Origin: Prochlorococcus sp. AG-409-D14
GTDB lineage: Bacteria; Cyanobacteriota; Cyanobacteriia; PCC-6307; Cyanobiaceae
Direction: 5' to 3'
Assembly: GCA_003215895.1 (NCBI GenBank)
Contig: QCJR01000001.1
Location: 62,001-126,000, forward strand
DNA length: 64,000 bases
A program made the translations under genes and the position numbers. A model generated the notes under the pieces. That model searched no databases. It was not told the origin of the DNA and saw nothing but the letters and a program-made list of their open reading frames with translations. This document shows, in pieces, positions 10,246 through 21,606 of the stretch (position 1 is the first letter of the stretch; every line of letters starts with the position of its first letter).

Positions 10246-11145
10246 ATGAAGCAATTCTGGAATTGGAGAAATTATGAAATTGCATGGCAATTAGAAGAAA
10301 CAGATAATAATTCCGAAATCGCAATAGTATTAATTCATGGTTTTGGAGCATCCAAAGATCATTGGAGATTCAATCAAAAAAATATCGGCTCAATTGCACC
10401 ATGCTATGCATTAGATTTAATAGGTTTTGGAGACAGTAGTCAGCCAAATTCAAGAATTTCATACGAAAAAAAAACCTCTAGAAATTTTAATTATTGTTTT
10501 GCTAATTGGAGTCAACAAGTTTATGATTTCTGTAAAGAAATAGTTAAAAAACCGGTCTTATTAATAGGAAATTCGATTGGGGGAGTTATTGCATTAAATA
10601 CATCAAAAGAATTATCTAACAAATGTGTTGGAGTAATATTAATTGATTGTGCTCAAAGAACAATGGATGATAAGCGCCTAGCAGAGCAATCATTACTTAT
10701 GAGATTTCTTAGACCAGTGATTAAAACTTTAGTAAGACAAAGAATTTTAAGTTCAAATATTTTTAAAAATGCAGCAAATCGAAATTTTATTGAAAAAGTT
10801 TTAAAAGTAGCTTATCCCAGTGGCAGCAATATTAATGAAGAATTAATTGATACACTCTTCAAACCAACTCAAGGGAAGGGAGCTCCTGAAGCTTTTAGAG
10901 GATTTATTAATTTATTTGATGATTATCTTGCTCCAGATTTACTGGAGCAATGTACAAATCCAGTGTATTTAATCTGGGGTGAAAAAGATCCTTGGGAACC
11001 TGTAAGAGAAGCTCAAAAGTGGTTTGAAAATTTTGAATGTATAAAAACTTTAGATATTATTCCTGAAGCTGGACATTGCCCACATGATGAGATGCCTGAA
11101 AAAGTTAATCCTATACTTAAAAAGATAATTCAAGAAGCCATATAA
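10246..11145 (+). CDS. Alpha/beta-fold hydrolase
   Basis: Soluble serine hydrolase of 299 residues. The oxyanion motif HGFGASKDHWR (about 30-40), nucleophile elbow GNSIGG (about 107-112, Ser109), acid in WGEKDPWEP and catalytic His in EAGHCPHDE are all present. The arrangement resembles cyanobacterial/plant hydrolases related to pheophytinase and chlorophyllase, but the substrate cannot be assigned. It is divergent from mutY across a 175-base AT-rich gap likely to hold both promoters, and overlaps the convergent sigma gene by 16 bases. Confidence 0.88.
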   Translation: MKQFWNWRNYEIAWQLEETDNNSEIAIVLIHGFGASKDHWRFNQKNIGSIAPCYALDLIGFGDSSQPNSRISYEKKTSRNFNYCFANWSQQVYDFCKEIVKKPVLLIGNSIGGVIALNTSKELSNKCVGVILIDCAQRTMDDKRLAEQSLLMRFLRPVIKTLVRQRILSSNIFKNAANRNFIEKVLKVAYPSGSNINEELIDTLFKPTQGKGAPEAFRGFINLFDDYLAPDLLEQCTNPVYLIWGEKDPWEPVREAQKWFENFECIKTLDIIPEAGHCPHDEMPEKVNPILKKIIQEAI

Positions 11146-12137
11146 GCTTCCACTGAATCTCCAGCTTTTCTTAAACCGCGCAAACCATCTCTTTCTAAAT
11201 TTCTTACTCTATCTCTACTAATACCTAAGACTCTTCCAATACCCGTAAGACTCATAGGATCGTCACCATCCATGCCATATCTCATTCTTAAAACACGATT
11301 TTGTAATTCGGGTAATTGTTCAAGTAGTGTTTCTAAATCACCCTTCATGCAAGCGCTTTCTATTTGCTCAGAGGGCATATCAATTTCATTAGATAATAAG
11401 TCCAATAGAATGGTATCTTCACCATCACCAATTTTGGTTTCCAAGCTAACTGGCTGACCAGCTCTACTCATTAGATCTTTGACGTCACTTTCAGGCAATT
11501 CAACATACTCGGATAATTCTTTCAAACTTGGAGTCCTTGAAAGTTCTTGACTTAATTCTCGTTGACCTTTTTTCAACTTATTTAGCATTTCAGTTATATG
11601 AATAGGAAGTCTTATAGATCTACTCTTTTCAGCAATTGCACGTGTTATGCCTTGGCGAATCCACCAATAAGCATAAGTTGAAAACTTGTATCCACGAGTG
11701 GGATCAAACTTTTCAACTCCTCTAACCAAGCCAATAGTTCCCTCTTGAATTAAATCAAGCAATTCCATATTCCTTTTTGTGTATTTCTTAGCAACACTTA
11801 CTACCAGACGAAGATTTGCAGCAACCATTCTCTCCTTTGCTCTTCTACCACTTTTCAACTTCTTTTTTAATTGGATATGGGAAATCCCAGCCTTATCAGC
11901 AAAGAAATGAATATCTGGCTTTTCACCTAGATCACTCTCAAGTTGAGCTTCAAGATTTTCAAGAATCATTAAATCTTGGACTTGTCTTCCTAATGTTATT
12001 TCCTGCTCATGTGACAACAATGGGACTCTTCCGATATCTCTTAAATAAGAACGAACTAAATCAATGTCTGTTACGGATTTTGAAACAACAGCGGGAGATG
12101 AATTTTTAGCCTGAGAAGCATCTACTGCCGTTGTCAT
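11130..12137 (-). CDS. Group 2 (non-essential RpoD-like) RNA polymerase sigma factor
   Basis: Sigma-70 factor of 335 residues. It has region 1.2 (DLVRSYLRDIGRVPLLSHEQE), a full region 2 with the core-binding and -10-melting segments (LRLVVSVAKKYTKRN, DLIQEGTIGLVRGVEKFDP, YKFSTYAYWWIRQGI), region 3 and region 4 with the -35 helix-turn-helix (LTGIGRVLGISRDRVRNLE). The short N-terminus without acidic region 1.1 marks it as a cyanobacterial group 2 sigma (SigB/C/D class), used for light, circadian or nutrient responses, rather than the housekeeping factor. Which paralog it is cannot be decided here. Confidence 0.93.
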   Translation of the reverse strand: MTTAVDASQAKNSSPAVVSKSVTDIDLVRSYLRDIGRVPLLSHEQEITLGRQVQDLMILENLEAQLESDLGEKPDIHFFADKAGISHIQLKKKLKSGRRAKERMVAANLRLVVSVAKKYTKRNMELLDLIQEGTIGLVRGVEKFDPTRGYKFSTYAYWWIRQGITRAIAEKSRSIRLPIHITEMLNKLKKGQRELSQELSRTPSLKELSEYVELPESDVKDLMSRAGQPVSLETKIGDGEDTILLDLLSNEIDMPSEQIESACMKGDLETLLEQLPELQNRVLRMRYGMDGDDPMSLTGIGRVLGISRDRVRNLERDGLRGLRKAGDSVEAYMAS

Positions 12138-12237
12138 GAGTTTGTTTAGTTTTGTAAAGCTTACTACTAAGAATTGTAAAGATCAATTAATGGCAGCTCG
12201 GCTTCCCGCACTTTGAGTAAAAACACTCATTCCGCTT

Positions 12238-13647
12238 TTACGCCAGTCTTCCCAAAAGCCAAGCAGCTGTTTTCAAGTAAATCAACACCCCTGCAACATC
12301 TGTAGCGGTAGTGATAAATGGAGCAGACATTAACGCGGGGTCTAAACCCATGCGATCAAAAAGTAAAGGTAATGAAGCCCCTGCAGTAGCGGCAAGAGTT
12401 GTAATGGCCATCAAGCTTATTCCTACAGCGGTTGCGACCAAAGGTCCCTCTCCTTGCCACCAAGCAAAAGGCACAACAAATACAGCCATCAAAATTCCCA
12501 GCAAAGCTCCTGCCAAGGCTTCTTTCCCAATCGCCTTAAGTAGACCAAGTCTTTGTATTCGTTGGGTACTCAAACCTCGAATAACAACCGTTGAGCTTTG
12601 AGCTCCAACATTACCCCCCGCGCCAATTAACAGAGGAATAAAAGCAGTCAATAAAACTACTTGCTTTAGAACTTCGTCATTCATTGCAATCACTTGAGTT
12701 GTTAATCCATTTGCAAAAACCAAGACAGCAAGCCAGACAATGCGGCGCCTTGCCACAACGAATAAGTTACTCTGAAAGTAATCATCTTCATCCCCAGCCT
12801 GAACGGCGCCAGCTGCATAAATATCCCTAGTCGCCTCTTGCTCAATAACATCTATAACATCATCTACAGTGACAATGCCAACTAGTCTTTTCTCAAGATC
12901 TACAACCGGTAAAGCTAAAAAGTCATATCTTTGAATTGCTCTTGCGACCTCCTCTTGATCAGTATCTGTCCTGACATTGACCACTTCCCTTGTCATCACC
13001 TCCCCAATAAGTGATTCAGGATCAGCCACTACTAAATCCCGTAAAGATAAAATCCCAGTTAAATGCCTCTCTTTATCAGTTACATAAAGACTGTAAATTG
13101 TTTCCGAAAAAGTAGCTCTTTGTCTTACTAGTTTTAATGCTTGTGAGACACTAAGAAATTCTTTAAGATCTATAAATTCAGTTGTCATTAATCTGCCAGC
13201 CGTTTCAGACACATACCCCAAAAGCTGAGCAGTTACTCGCCTTTCTTCAGGACTCAGTTCTGCAAGTAAACGCCTGACAACTTTTGCAGGCAACTCATCA
13301 AATAGTCGAACACGATCATCGGGTGACATTTCCTCCACTAAATCGAGTACTTCGTTTGACCTGAGCCGATCTAAAAGATTTTGTTGTACTGAGGGGTCTA
13401 AGTATTCGTAAACTTCAATTGCTTCGTTTTTGTTCAAAAGCCTGAAAGCCAAGGCTTGCAAAATCATCGGCAATGTTCCAATAGCCTGAGCTATATCGAC
13501 AGGCTGTACAGGACTAAGAAGTAATTTGACACCATCGTAATTACCAGCAGAGAGCATTGCCTCTAATTGCTGCGCAACTGCCTCAGCAACCAAACTGCCA
13601 TTTGCTAAAGATTGAGTCTCACGAGATGCCCCTGGTTGTTCGTTCAT
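12238..13647 (-). CDS. mgtE: Mg2+ transporter MgtE
   Basis: Homodimeric magnesium channel/transporter of 469 residues. Order of domains: N-terminal superhelical domain (about 25-140; MSPDDRVRLFDELPAK), two CBS domains that sense cytoplasmic Mg2+ (about 145-270; TGILSLRDLVVADPE, ALPVVDLEKRLVGIVTVDD), a plug helix, and five membrane helices (about 305-469) with the pore motif LLTAFIPLLIGAGGNVGAQ. The signature GAGGNVGAQS is intact. It lies upstream of the sigma gene on the same strand with a gap of about 100 bases. Confidence 0.95.
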   Translation of the reverse strand: MNEQPGASRETQSLANGSLVAEAVAQQLEAMLSAGNYDGVKLLLSPVQPVDIAQAIGTLPMILQALAFRLLNKNEAIEVYEYLDPSVQQNLLDRLRSNEVLDLVEEMSPDDRVRLFDELPAKVVRRLLAELSPEERRVTAQLLGYVSETAGRLMTTEFIDLKEFLSVSQALKLVRQRATFSETIYSLYVTDKERHLTGILSLRDLVVADPESLIGEVMTREVVNVRTDTDQEEVARAIQRYDFLALPVVDLEKRLVGIVTVDDVIDVIEQEATRDIYAAGAVQAGDEDDYFQSNLFVVARRRIVWLAVLVFANGLTTQVIAMNDEVLKQVVLLTAFIPLLIGAGGNVGAQSSTVVIRGLSTQRIQRLGLLKAIGKEALAGALLGILMAVFVVPFAWWQGEGPLVATAVGISLMAITTLAATAGASLPLLFDRMGLDPALMSAPFITTATDVAGVLIYLKTAAWLLGRLA

Positions 13648-13710
13648 ATTTGGAGCAGCAAGCCTTTATTATTTTATGGCCAACCCAAGTTTTTTATTAC
13701 TTCAATATCC

Positions 13711-14187
13711 ATGTCCGTAAATATCAGCAAAGTTGAAGTCTTCTCTTTTGACAATCAGAAAATAACTTTTGATCAATTCAAAGGAAATGTTTTATTGATT
13801 GTGAATGTCGCAAGCAAGTGCGGATTTACTAAGCAATATAAAGCTCTTCAAAATCTTCAAGATAAGTATGAGTCAAAAGGCTTCAAAGTTTTAGGCTTCC
13901 CTTGTAATGACTTTGGGAACCAAGAACCTGGAGAATTAGAGGAAATAAAAAAATTCTGTTCAACAACTTATGGAGTAAATTTCCAGCTTTTCCAAAAAGT
14001 TCATGCTAAAGGTCAGACGACAGAACCATTTACAACTTTGAATCAAGTAAGTCCAGCAGGGGACGTTGAATGGAACTTTGAAAAATTTTTAATTAATAGT
14101 AACGGAGATGCAATAGCAAGATTTAAAAGCTCAATAGAGCCCAACAGTTTTGAAATAACCAACTCAATAGAAAAATTACTTGATTAA
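13711..14187 (+). CDS. Glutathione peroxidase family protein (cysteine type)
   Basis: Thiol peroxidase of 158 residues that reduces lipid or hydrogen peroxides; cyanobacterial members often use thioredoxin or NADPH systems rather than glutathione. Family motifs: NVASKCGFTKQY with a peroxidatic Cys in place of selenocysteine, GFPCNDFGNQEPG with the likely resolving Cys, and WNFEKFLI with the active-site Trp/Asn. The ATG at 13711 (MSVNISKVEVFSF) gives the normal family length; an in-frame ATG at 13612 would overlap mgtE and add 33 unrelated residues. Its end overlaps the convergent crcB gene by 4 bases. Confidence 0.93.
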   Translation: MSVNISKVEVFSFDNQKITFDQFKGNVLLIVNVASKCGFTKQYKALQNLQDKYESKGFKVLGFPCNDFGNQEPGELEEIKKFCSTTYGVNFQLFQKVHAKGQTTEPFTTLNQVSPAGDVEWNFEKFLINSNGDAIARFKSSIEPNSFEITNSIEKLLD

Positions 14188-14528
14188 GCATCAAGTTTCT
14201 TACCAATCATATGTCCCAAAGCGATAGCCAAGACACCAATTAGAACAAATGATATTGAGTTAAATAAAAACAATTGATACAGACCTTTACTCAGCAACTC
14301 ATACAAGTGGGAAGACCATCCACTGAAGGTAGTCATAGAGCCACAAAGTCCAACCCCAAAAATTAGTTTATATCTCTTGGAAATAGGCAATGAATTAAAA
14401 AATCCTAATAAAAAACAACCAATTAAATTGACTATAAAAATTTCATCAATTTGCCATCGAAATAAAGCTCCTGGAATTGCACCTATAGATATCAAAAATA
14501 TTTTATTTTTTTTAATATCTATAATCAT
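14184..14528 (-). CDS. crcB: Fluoride channel protein CrcB/Fluc (second of pair)
   Basis: Four-helix membrane protein of 114 residues. CrcB/Fluc proteins are dual-topology or paired dimeric channels that expel fluoride. Seen here: N-terminal GAIPGALFRWQ, the pore Asn in IVNLIGCFLLGF and the GLCGSMTTFSGW segment that holds the central Na+ site and the Phe-box. Its ATG shares one base with the stop codon of the preceding crcB gene, so the two are translated together and may form a heterodimer, as in other species with tandem copies. Confidence 0.9.
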   Translation of the reverse strand: MIIDIKKNKIFLISIGAIPGALFRWQIDEIFIVNLIGCFLLGFFNSLPISKRYKLIFGVGLCGSMTTFSGWSSHLYELLSKGLYQLFLFNSISFVLIGVLAIALGHMIGKKLDA

Positions 14529-14902
14529 TATTTATTACTCAAGAAAAATCCAAATGCAAAAGCAATGATTCCTAGAGAAACAGAAACTATAAAAAGCCTT
14601 AAAGCTCTAAAAAATTTGAATTGCAAACACAATTCAAACAAATCATAAACAAACGAAGAAAACGTGCTGAAACTACCCAATAATCCAATTGAAAAGAATA
14701 ATACTAATTTGTAAGAATAAATAAAAGAACTAAACTGCTCTAAAAGGGAAAGGAATAAACCCAGAGAAAAAGAAGCAAAAGTATTAATTATTAGAATTAC
14801 AAAATCTTTTCTTAAGCTTAATTCTCCTAATTTATTTTGAATTTTAAATCTAATATTAGCTCCTACAATTGCACCAATAGAAACAAGTAAGATCTCAACC
14901 AT
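14528..14902 (-). CDS. crcB: Fluoride channel protein CrcB/Fluc (first of pair)
   Basis: Four-helix membrane protein of 124 residues with GAIVGANIRFKI at the start, pore Asn in LIINTFASFSLGLF and GLLGSFSTFSSFVYD. It is clearly related to, but quite divergent from, the copy immediately downstream, which is the pattern expected for antiparallel heterodimeric Fluc channels. It begins 3 bases after the end of the small SH3-protein gene, so gyrB, the SH3 gene and both crcB genes form one tightly packed minus-strand run. Confidence 0.9.
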   Translation of the reverse strand: MVEILLVSIGAIVGANIRFKIQNKLGELSLRKDFVILIINTFASFSLGLFLSLLEQFSSFIYSYKLVLFFSIGLLGSFSTFSSFVYDLFELCLQFKFFRALRLFIVSVSLGIIAFAFGFFLSNK

Positions 14903-14905
14903 ATA

Positions 14906-17253
<2,348 letters not shown>

Positions 17254-17383
17254 TTAGCTGAAACCTTTCCTGAAATTTCAATTTAACATCGCTATTAAGG
17301 AAAGTCTTTGGAAAAATTTCAAAACCAAATCAAAAAATTTAAATTCATGCAATTACTGCCAATAAACCCCCTTAAAGAGAATC

Positions 17384-18283
17384 ATGCAACCCAATAGGCC
17401 TCTTGTTATAGCCATTATGGGCCCAACTGCAAGTGGTAAAACAGACCTAGCAATTGATATTGCAAAAAAAATTAATTCGAATATTCACAATGTCGATTCT
17501 CGCCAAATTTATATTGATATGAATATTGGTACTGCAAAGCCAACAGAAGCTCAACAAAAACAAGTAAAACATTTTCTAATTGATGTTTGCTTGCCTTCTC
17601 AACCAATCAATCTTCACGATTTTCAATCCATAGCCAAATCATCTATGGAGAGAGACTTAAAAACAAAAGGTTTAACTTTACTTGTAGGAGGAAGTGGCTT
17701 ATACCTTCAAGCCTTAATTGGCGGAATTCATCCTCCAGCGGTACCTCCTCAAAAATTCTTAAGAGCTCAACTAGAAAAAATCGACAAAACAGAGCGACAC
17801 AAATTATTAACTTGTTGTGATCCTTGTGCGGCGAAGAGAATACATCCAGAAGACTCAATAAGAACAATTCGTGCTCTCGAAGTTTTTTATGCAACAGGAA
17901 AAATGTTTTCTAAGCAAAAAAATATGAGACCTCATCCTTGGAGAGTTTTAGAACTTGGATTAAATCCTCTAAATTTAATCACTAGAATCCAACACAGAAC
18001 AGAAGAAATGTATAAAAAAGGGTTAATAGAAGAAACTGAAAATTTGATCAATAAATACGGAAATGATTTACAGTTGCTTAAAACTATTGGATATGGTGAA
18101 GCAAGGTCTATTATTAATGGAAAGATTAATTACGAGGAGGCTTTAGAAATAACAATAAAACGAACTTGCCAATTAGCCAAAAGACAAAAAACTTGGTTTA
18201 GAAATAAGCATAATTCTAAATGGCTAAATGATGAGAATGCATTACCAGAAGCTTTATCTACTATTTATGAGGTTCTAAGTTGA
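17384..18283 (+). CDS. miaA: tRNA dimethylallyltransferase MiaA
   Basis: Adds the dimethylallyl group to A37 of tRNAs reading UNN codons. The 299-residue protein has the P-loop [15 protein letters not shown] (about 13-27), the [17 protein letters not shown] motif that contacts substrate, [14 protein letters not shown], and the [14 protein letters not shown] segment. C-terminal region [10 protein letters not shown] is the conserved RQRTWFR-like anticodon-loop contact. It is followed after 63 bases by infC on the same strand. Confidence 0.96.
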   Translation: MQPNRPLVIAIMGPTASGKTDLAIDIAKKINSNIHNVDSRQIYIDMNIGTAKPTEAQQKQVKHFLIDVCLPSQPINLHDFQSIAKSSMERDLKTKGLTLLVGGSGLYLQALIGGIHPPAVPPQKFLRAQLEKIDKTERHKLLTCCDPCAAKRIHPEDSIRTIRALEVFYATGKMFSKQKNMRPHPWRVLELGLNPLNLITRIQHRTEEMYKKGLIEETENLINKYGNDLQLLKTIGYGEARSIINGKINYEEALEITIKRTCQLAKRQKTWFRNKHNSKWLNDENALPEALSTIYEVLS

Positions 18284-18346
18284 TTATTTAAAATATGCTT
18301 AGAATTAGCTCAACAGTACTTACTCTCCACATAAATTAATCACTGA

Positions 18347-18955
18347 ATGCCACCACGTCCCCGTTTTGATCGTCGCGCTCCGGAAAGAGAGCTCCCCAAC
18401 ATTAATGAAAGAATCAGCTATTCCGACTTGAGAGTTGTTGATTCTGATGGCACTCAGCTTGGTGTCATCAGTAGAGAGGAAGCCTTAGAAGTCGCTAAAG
18501 AAAGAGAACTAGATCTTGTTTTGGTAAGCGAAAAGGCTAAACCTCCAGTATGCCGAATCATGAATTATGGGAAATTTAAGTTTGAGCAAGAAAAAAAAGC
18601 AAAAGAAGCTAAGAAAAAATCACATCAAACAGAAGTTAAAGAAGTAAAAATGAGGTATAAAATTGATCAGCATGATTATCAAGTTCGTATTAGTCAGGCA
18701 ACTAGATTTTTAAAAGCTGGAGATAAAGTAAAATGCACGGTTATATTTAGAGGCCGCGAAATTCAACATACTGCTTTAGCAGAAACTCTCCTAGAAAGAA
18801 TGGCAAAGGATTTGGAGGAAAAAGCAGAAGTTCAACAATCGCCAAAAAGAGAAGGGAGAAATATGATTATGTTTTTAACTCCTCGTAAATCACCTCTTTT
18901 AAAGAAAGAAGCAGAAACAACCGAGTCCAAAAAAGCTTTGAGAACAATTCAATAA
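18347..18955 (+). CDS. infC: Translation initiation factor IF-3
   Basis: Binds the 30S subunit, prevents premature 50S joining and checks the start codon. The N-domain (about 15-90) carries [17 protein letters not shown] and [16 protein letters not shown], the linker is Lys-rich ([19 protein letters not shown]), and the C-domain has [13 protein letters not shown] and [20 protein letters not shown]-terminal tail of about 25 residues goes beyond the core ([15 protein letters not shown]). Length 202. The ATG at 18347 gives the usual [10 protein letters not shown] start. Confidence 0.97.
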   Translation: MPPRPRFDRRAPERELPNINERISYSDLRVVDSDGTQLGVISREEALEVAKERELDLVLVSEKAKPPVCRIMNYGKFKFEQEKKAKEAKKKSHQTEVKEVKMRYKIDQHDYQVRISQATRFLKAGDKVKCTVIFRGREIQHTALAETLLERMAKDLEEKAEVQQSPKREGRNMIMFLTPRKSPLLKKEAETTESKKALRTIQ

Positions 18956-19047
18956 ATTAAATAAACTTGTCAATGGACAAACAAATAATTGTCTCTGGTC
19001 ATTCTATTTATTAGTGTAGCCGCATTCAAACCTGGCATACATCACGC

Positions 19048-20037
19048 GTGAGATTCCACATACAACAGGAAAGTGAAATCCCTGCATCAAGTCAGTTATA
19101 TAACCAAATTTGTTTTGCTATCGCAGCAAGACATTACCCACCTGGGCATAGGTTGCCCAGCACTAGACAACTTGCTATGCAAACAGGTTTACACCGAAAC
19201 ACAATAAGCAAAGTTTATAGACAGCTTGAGAGTGATGGAGTTGTTGAAGCTATTGCAGGGTCAGGTATTTATGTTCGAGATCAGCAAAAACAAAAAGATC
19301 TACGAAGCACCTCTCATTCAATACGAAAAAAAGGTATTCAAGACGTGGACCATGAAGTGAGAAAAAGCATTGATGAACTTTTAAATGCAGGATGCACCTT
19401 GCAGCAGACGAGAGAATTGTTTACTCGTGAAATTGATTGGAGGCTCAGATGTGGAGCTCGCTTACTTGTAAGTACTCCGAGAGAAGATATAGGAGCATCA
19501 TTGCTAATTGCAGAAGAATTAGCACCTCATCTAGATGTCCCCGTAGAAGTTGTACCAATGGAAGAGCTAGAAAGTGTATTGGAAAGTTCAAGTAAAGGAA
19601 CCGTCGTAACTAGTAGATATTTTTTACAACCTTTAGAAGAATTAGCCAAACGCCATAAGGTTAGGGCCGTAGCTGTAGATTTAAGTGATTTTCAAAAAGA
19701 ACTCAACATTCTAAAAAAGCTTCGCACAGGTAGCTGTGTAGGGATAGTAAGTATTAGCCCAGGGATACTAAGGGCAGCAGAAGTGATTTTACATAGTATG
19801 CGCGGTAATGAACTACTCTTGATGACTGCAAATCCTGATGTGGGAAGTCGGCTAATTGCTTTATTAAGAGCAGCTAGTCACGTGATTTGTGATAGTCCTA
19901 GCTTGCCTGTTATCGAACATACTTTGAGACAAAACAGATCCCAATTAATGAGAATGCCACAAATTCATTGTGCGCAAAAGTATCTTAGTGACTCTACAAT
20001 TGAAGAGCTTAGTAAAGAGATTGGCCTTCTCGAGTAA
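19048..20037 (+). CDS. GntR-family transcriptional regulator
   Basis: Regulator of 329 residues. The N-terminal winged helix-turn-helix (about 1-77) is typical GntR (PPGHRLPSTRQLAMQTGLHRN, VYRQLESDGVVEAIAGSG). The remaining 250 residues do not look like an aminotransferase or a FadR/UTRA domain; it has alternating alpha/beta character and may be a sensor specific to cyanobacteria. Start is GTG at 19048. Only 3 bases separate its stop from the alternative TTG of cysE, and 18 from the preferred ATG, so the two are probably co-transcribed; control of cysteine supply is only an inference. Confidence 0.85.
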   Translation: MRFHIQQESEIPASSQLYNQICFAIAARHYPPGHRLPSTRQLAMQTGLHRNTISKVYRQLESDGVVEAIAGSGIYVRDQQKQKDLRSTSHSIRKKGIQDVDHEVRKSIDELLNAGCTLQQTRELFTREIDWRLRCGARLLVSTPREDIGASLLIAEELAPHLDVPVEVVPMEELESVLESSSKGTVVTSRYFLQPLEELAKRHKVRAVAVDLSDFQKELNILKKLRTGSCVGIVSISPGILRAAEVILHSMRGNELLLMTANPDVGSRLIALLRAASHVICDSPSLPVIEHTLRQNRSQLMRMPQIHCAQKYLSDSTIEELSKEIGLLE

Positions 20038-20055
20038 ACATTGCTTGTGGAATCA

Positions 20056-20799
20056 ATGTTTAGATCACTAAAATCAGACTTCTCCATAATCAAAGAAAGA
20101 GATCCAGCCGCAAGGGGTTTTTGGGAAATAATATTTTGCTATCCAGGCTTTCAGGCCCTTGTAATGCATAGAATAAGCCACAAGCTTTGGACATACAAAC
20201 TTCCTCTTTTCCCAAGGCTAATCAGTCACCTCACCAGATTTTTCACTGGTGTTGAGATACATCCTGGTGCGAGGATTGGTAGAGGCGTGTTTATAGATCA
20301 TGGAATGGGCGTTGTGATTGGAGAAACAAGTGAAATAGGAGATAGATGCTTGCTATATCAAGGAGTTACTTTGGGTGGTACTGGAAAAGAAAGTGGCAAA
20401 AGACACCCAACCCTTGAATCTAATGTAGTTGTAGGGGCTGGAGCTAAAGTACTTGGTGGAATTTGCGTAGGGACTAATACAAGAATTGGGGCAGGATCAG
20501 TTGTAGTTAAAAATGTTGACGCAAATAGTACTGTTGTAGGAATTCCTGGACGAGTAGTCCATCAAAGCGGAGTAAAAATCAATCCCCTAGCTCATTCTGC
20601 ACTGCCAGATACAGAGGCCAATGTCCTGAGAAATCTTATGGAAAGAATCGATCAACTAGAAAGTGATATTTTAGGCCTTCAAGATCTTGTAATTAAGATT
20701 CAAACAAATAGAAAAAAAGAAGAAATAATTATTGGTGAATCACAAAGCCTACGAGACAAAGAAATTATAGAATTTATTGGGGACGACTTAAACCAATGA
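20056..20799 (+). CDS. cysE: Serine O-acetyltransferase
   Basis: Makes O-acetylserine, the first step of cysteine synthesis. The N-terminal helical domain (about 1-65) has ERDPAARGFWEIIFCYPG and HRISHKLW. The left-handed beta-helix hexapeptide repeats follow (VEIHPGARIGRGVFIDHGMG, VVIGETSEIGDRCLLYQG, HPTLESNVVVGAGAKVLG) with the catalytic Asp-His pair in FIDHGMG. I chose the ATG at 20056 (MFRSLKSDF, 247 residues), which matches the family; a TTG at 20041 would add five residues. The tail after about 190 is a coiled-coil-like extension not needed for the core. Confidence 0.95.
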   Translation: MFRSLKSDFSIIKERDPAARGFWEIIFCYPGFQALVMHRISHKLWTYKLPLFPRLISHLTRFFTGVEIHPGARIGRGVFIDHGMGVVIGETSEIGDRCLLYQGVTLGGTGKESGKRHPTLESNVVVGAGAKVLGGICVGTNTRIGAGSVVVKNVDANSTVVGIPGRVVHQSGVKINPLAHSALPDTEANVLRNLMERIDQLESDILGLQDLVIKIQTNRKKEEIIIGESQSLRDKEIIEFIGDDLNQ

Positions 20800-20826
20800 A
20801 TTAATTAAATTTTAATGATGCAACAT

Positions 20827-21606
20827 TTAAAGAAGAAAAGGCAATCTTTTACTCTGATAATTAAGCACTCTAATAGTAAAGAAAAGTCCAATAAAATTTA
20901 TACATAAAAGTAGAATAGAAGTTAGATAATTCACAGATCCATCTATTATGCTTAGTCTAATAGGGTCTAAAATTTGATAAATAAAATTTAAATTTGTAAT
21001 CCACTCTAATGAGCCTAAGCTTTCTTTTTGATAGAGTATTGGGGAAGTCAAAAAAACCAATTGCAGCACTATGGGAACTAATTGAGCCATATCTGTAAAT
21101 CTCACACTTATTAGACATACGATTACAGGAAACCAATATATGAAAATAAATAAATTTAAAAATGGAATCCATGAATAGATTAATAAATTACTTAATAATG
21201 AAGACTTCAAAAAAAGAAGCACAAAGAACACTAATATAAATGACTGTATAAAAGTTTGTAATTGGAAAGACCATTCCTCTAAAGTATAAAAAATAGGCTT
21301 AACATTCATATTCTTTATATTCGAAGAATTATGAGCAAAAAGATTAGGAGAATTAGAGATTGAAGAGCTAATTGTATTCCAAAGAACCAATCCAATGCCT
21401 AAATATATAAAATAAGACCTAAAATCTTGAACAGAAAAGACCGTGCCATAGACAATTCCCAAAGCTCCAATCGATAATAAATTTGAAAATCCAAGCCAAA
21501 AACTTCCAAGAGTAGTTCTCGCAAACCTTGCCCTTGATCTTGAGGTGGCTGTATACCACCAAGCTTTCCTTGTTTTAAAAGCAAATTTAAAATTATCCAA
21601 TAACAT
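20827..21606 (-). CDS. Polysaccharide ABC exporter, permease subunit (Wzm-like)
   Basis: Inner-membrane permease of about 259 residues of the ABC-2 type that moves completed, undecaprenyl-linked polysaccharide (O-antigen, capsule) across the membrane. An amphipathic N-terminus with ARFARTTLGSFWLGFSN is the family hallmark (trp-x-x-x-lys-phe-ash-like entry segment before helix 1), followed by about six membrane helices. The ATPase partner lies just upstream and overlaps it. I prefer the ATG at 21606 (MLLDNFKFAF, 14-base overlap); an ATG at 21624 would add six residues. Specificity cannot be read from sequence. Confidence 0.87.
   Translation of the reverse strand: MLLDNFKFAFKTRKAWWYTATSRSRARFARTTLGSFWLGFSNLLSIGALGIVYGTVFSVQDFRSYFIYLGIGLVLWNTISSSISNSPNLFAHNSSNIKNMNVKPIFYTLEEWSFQLQTFIQSFILVFFVLLFLKSSLLSNLLIYSWIPFLNLFIFIYWFPVIVCLISVRFTDMAQLVPIVLQLVFLTSPILYQKESLGSLEWITNLNFIYQILDPIRLSIIDGSVNYLTSILLLCINFIGLFFTIRVLNYQSKRLPFLL

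Noticed and set aside
13711-14187. Selenocysteine-type glutathione peroxidase
   Set aside because: The active-site codon encodes Cys (ASKCGFTKQY), there is no in-frame TGA and no reason to expect a SECIS element.
18956-19047. Hairpin TTGTC/GACAA after infC as a terminator
   Set aside because: The 5-base stem is AT-rich and is not followed by a T-run, so it cannot be supported as a terminator.
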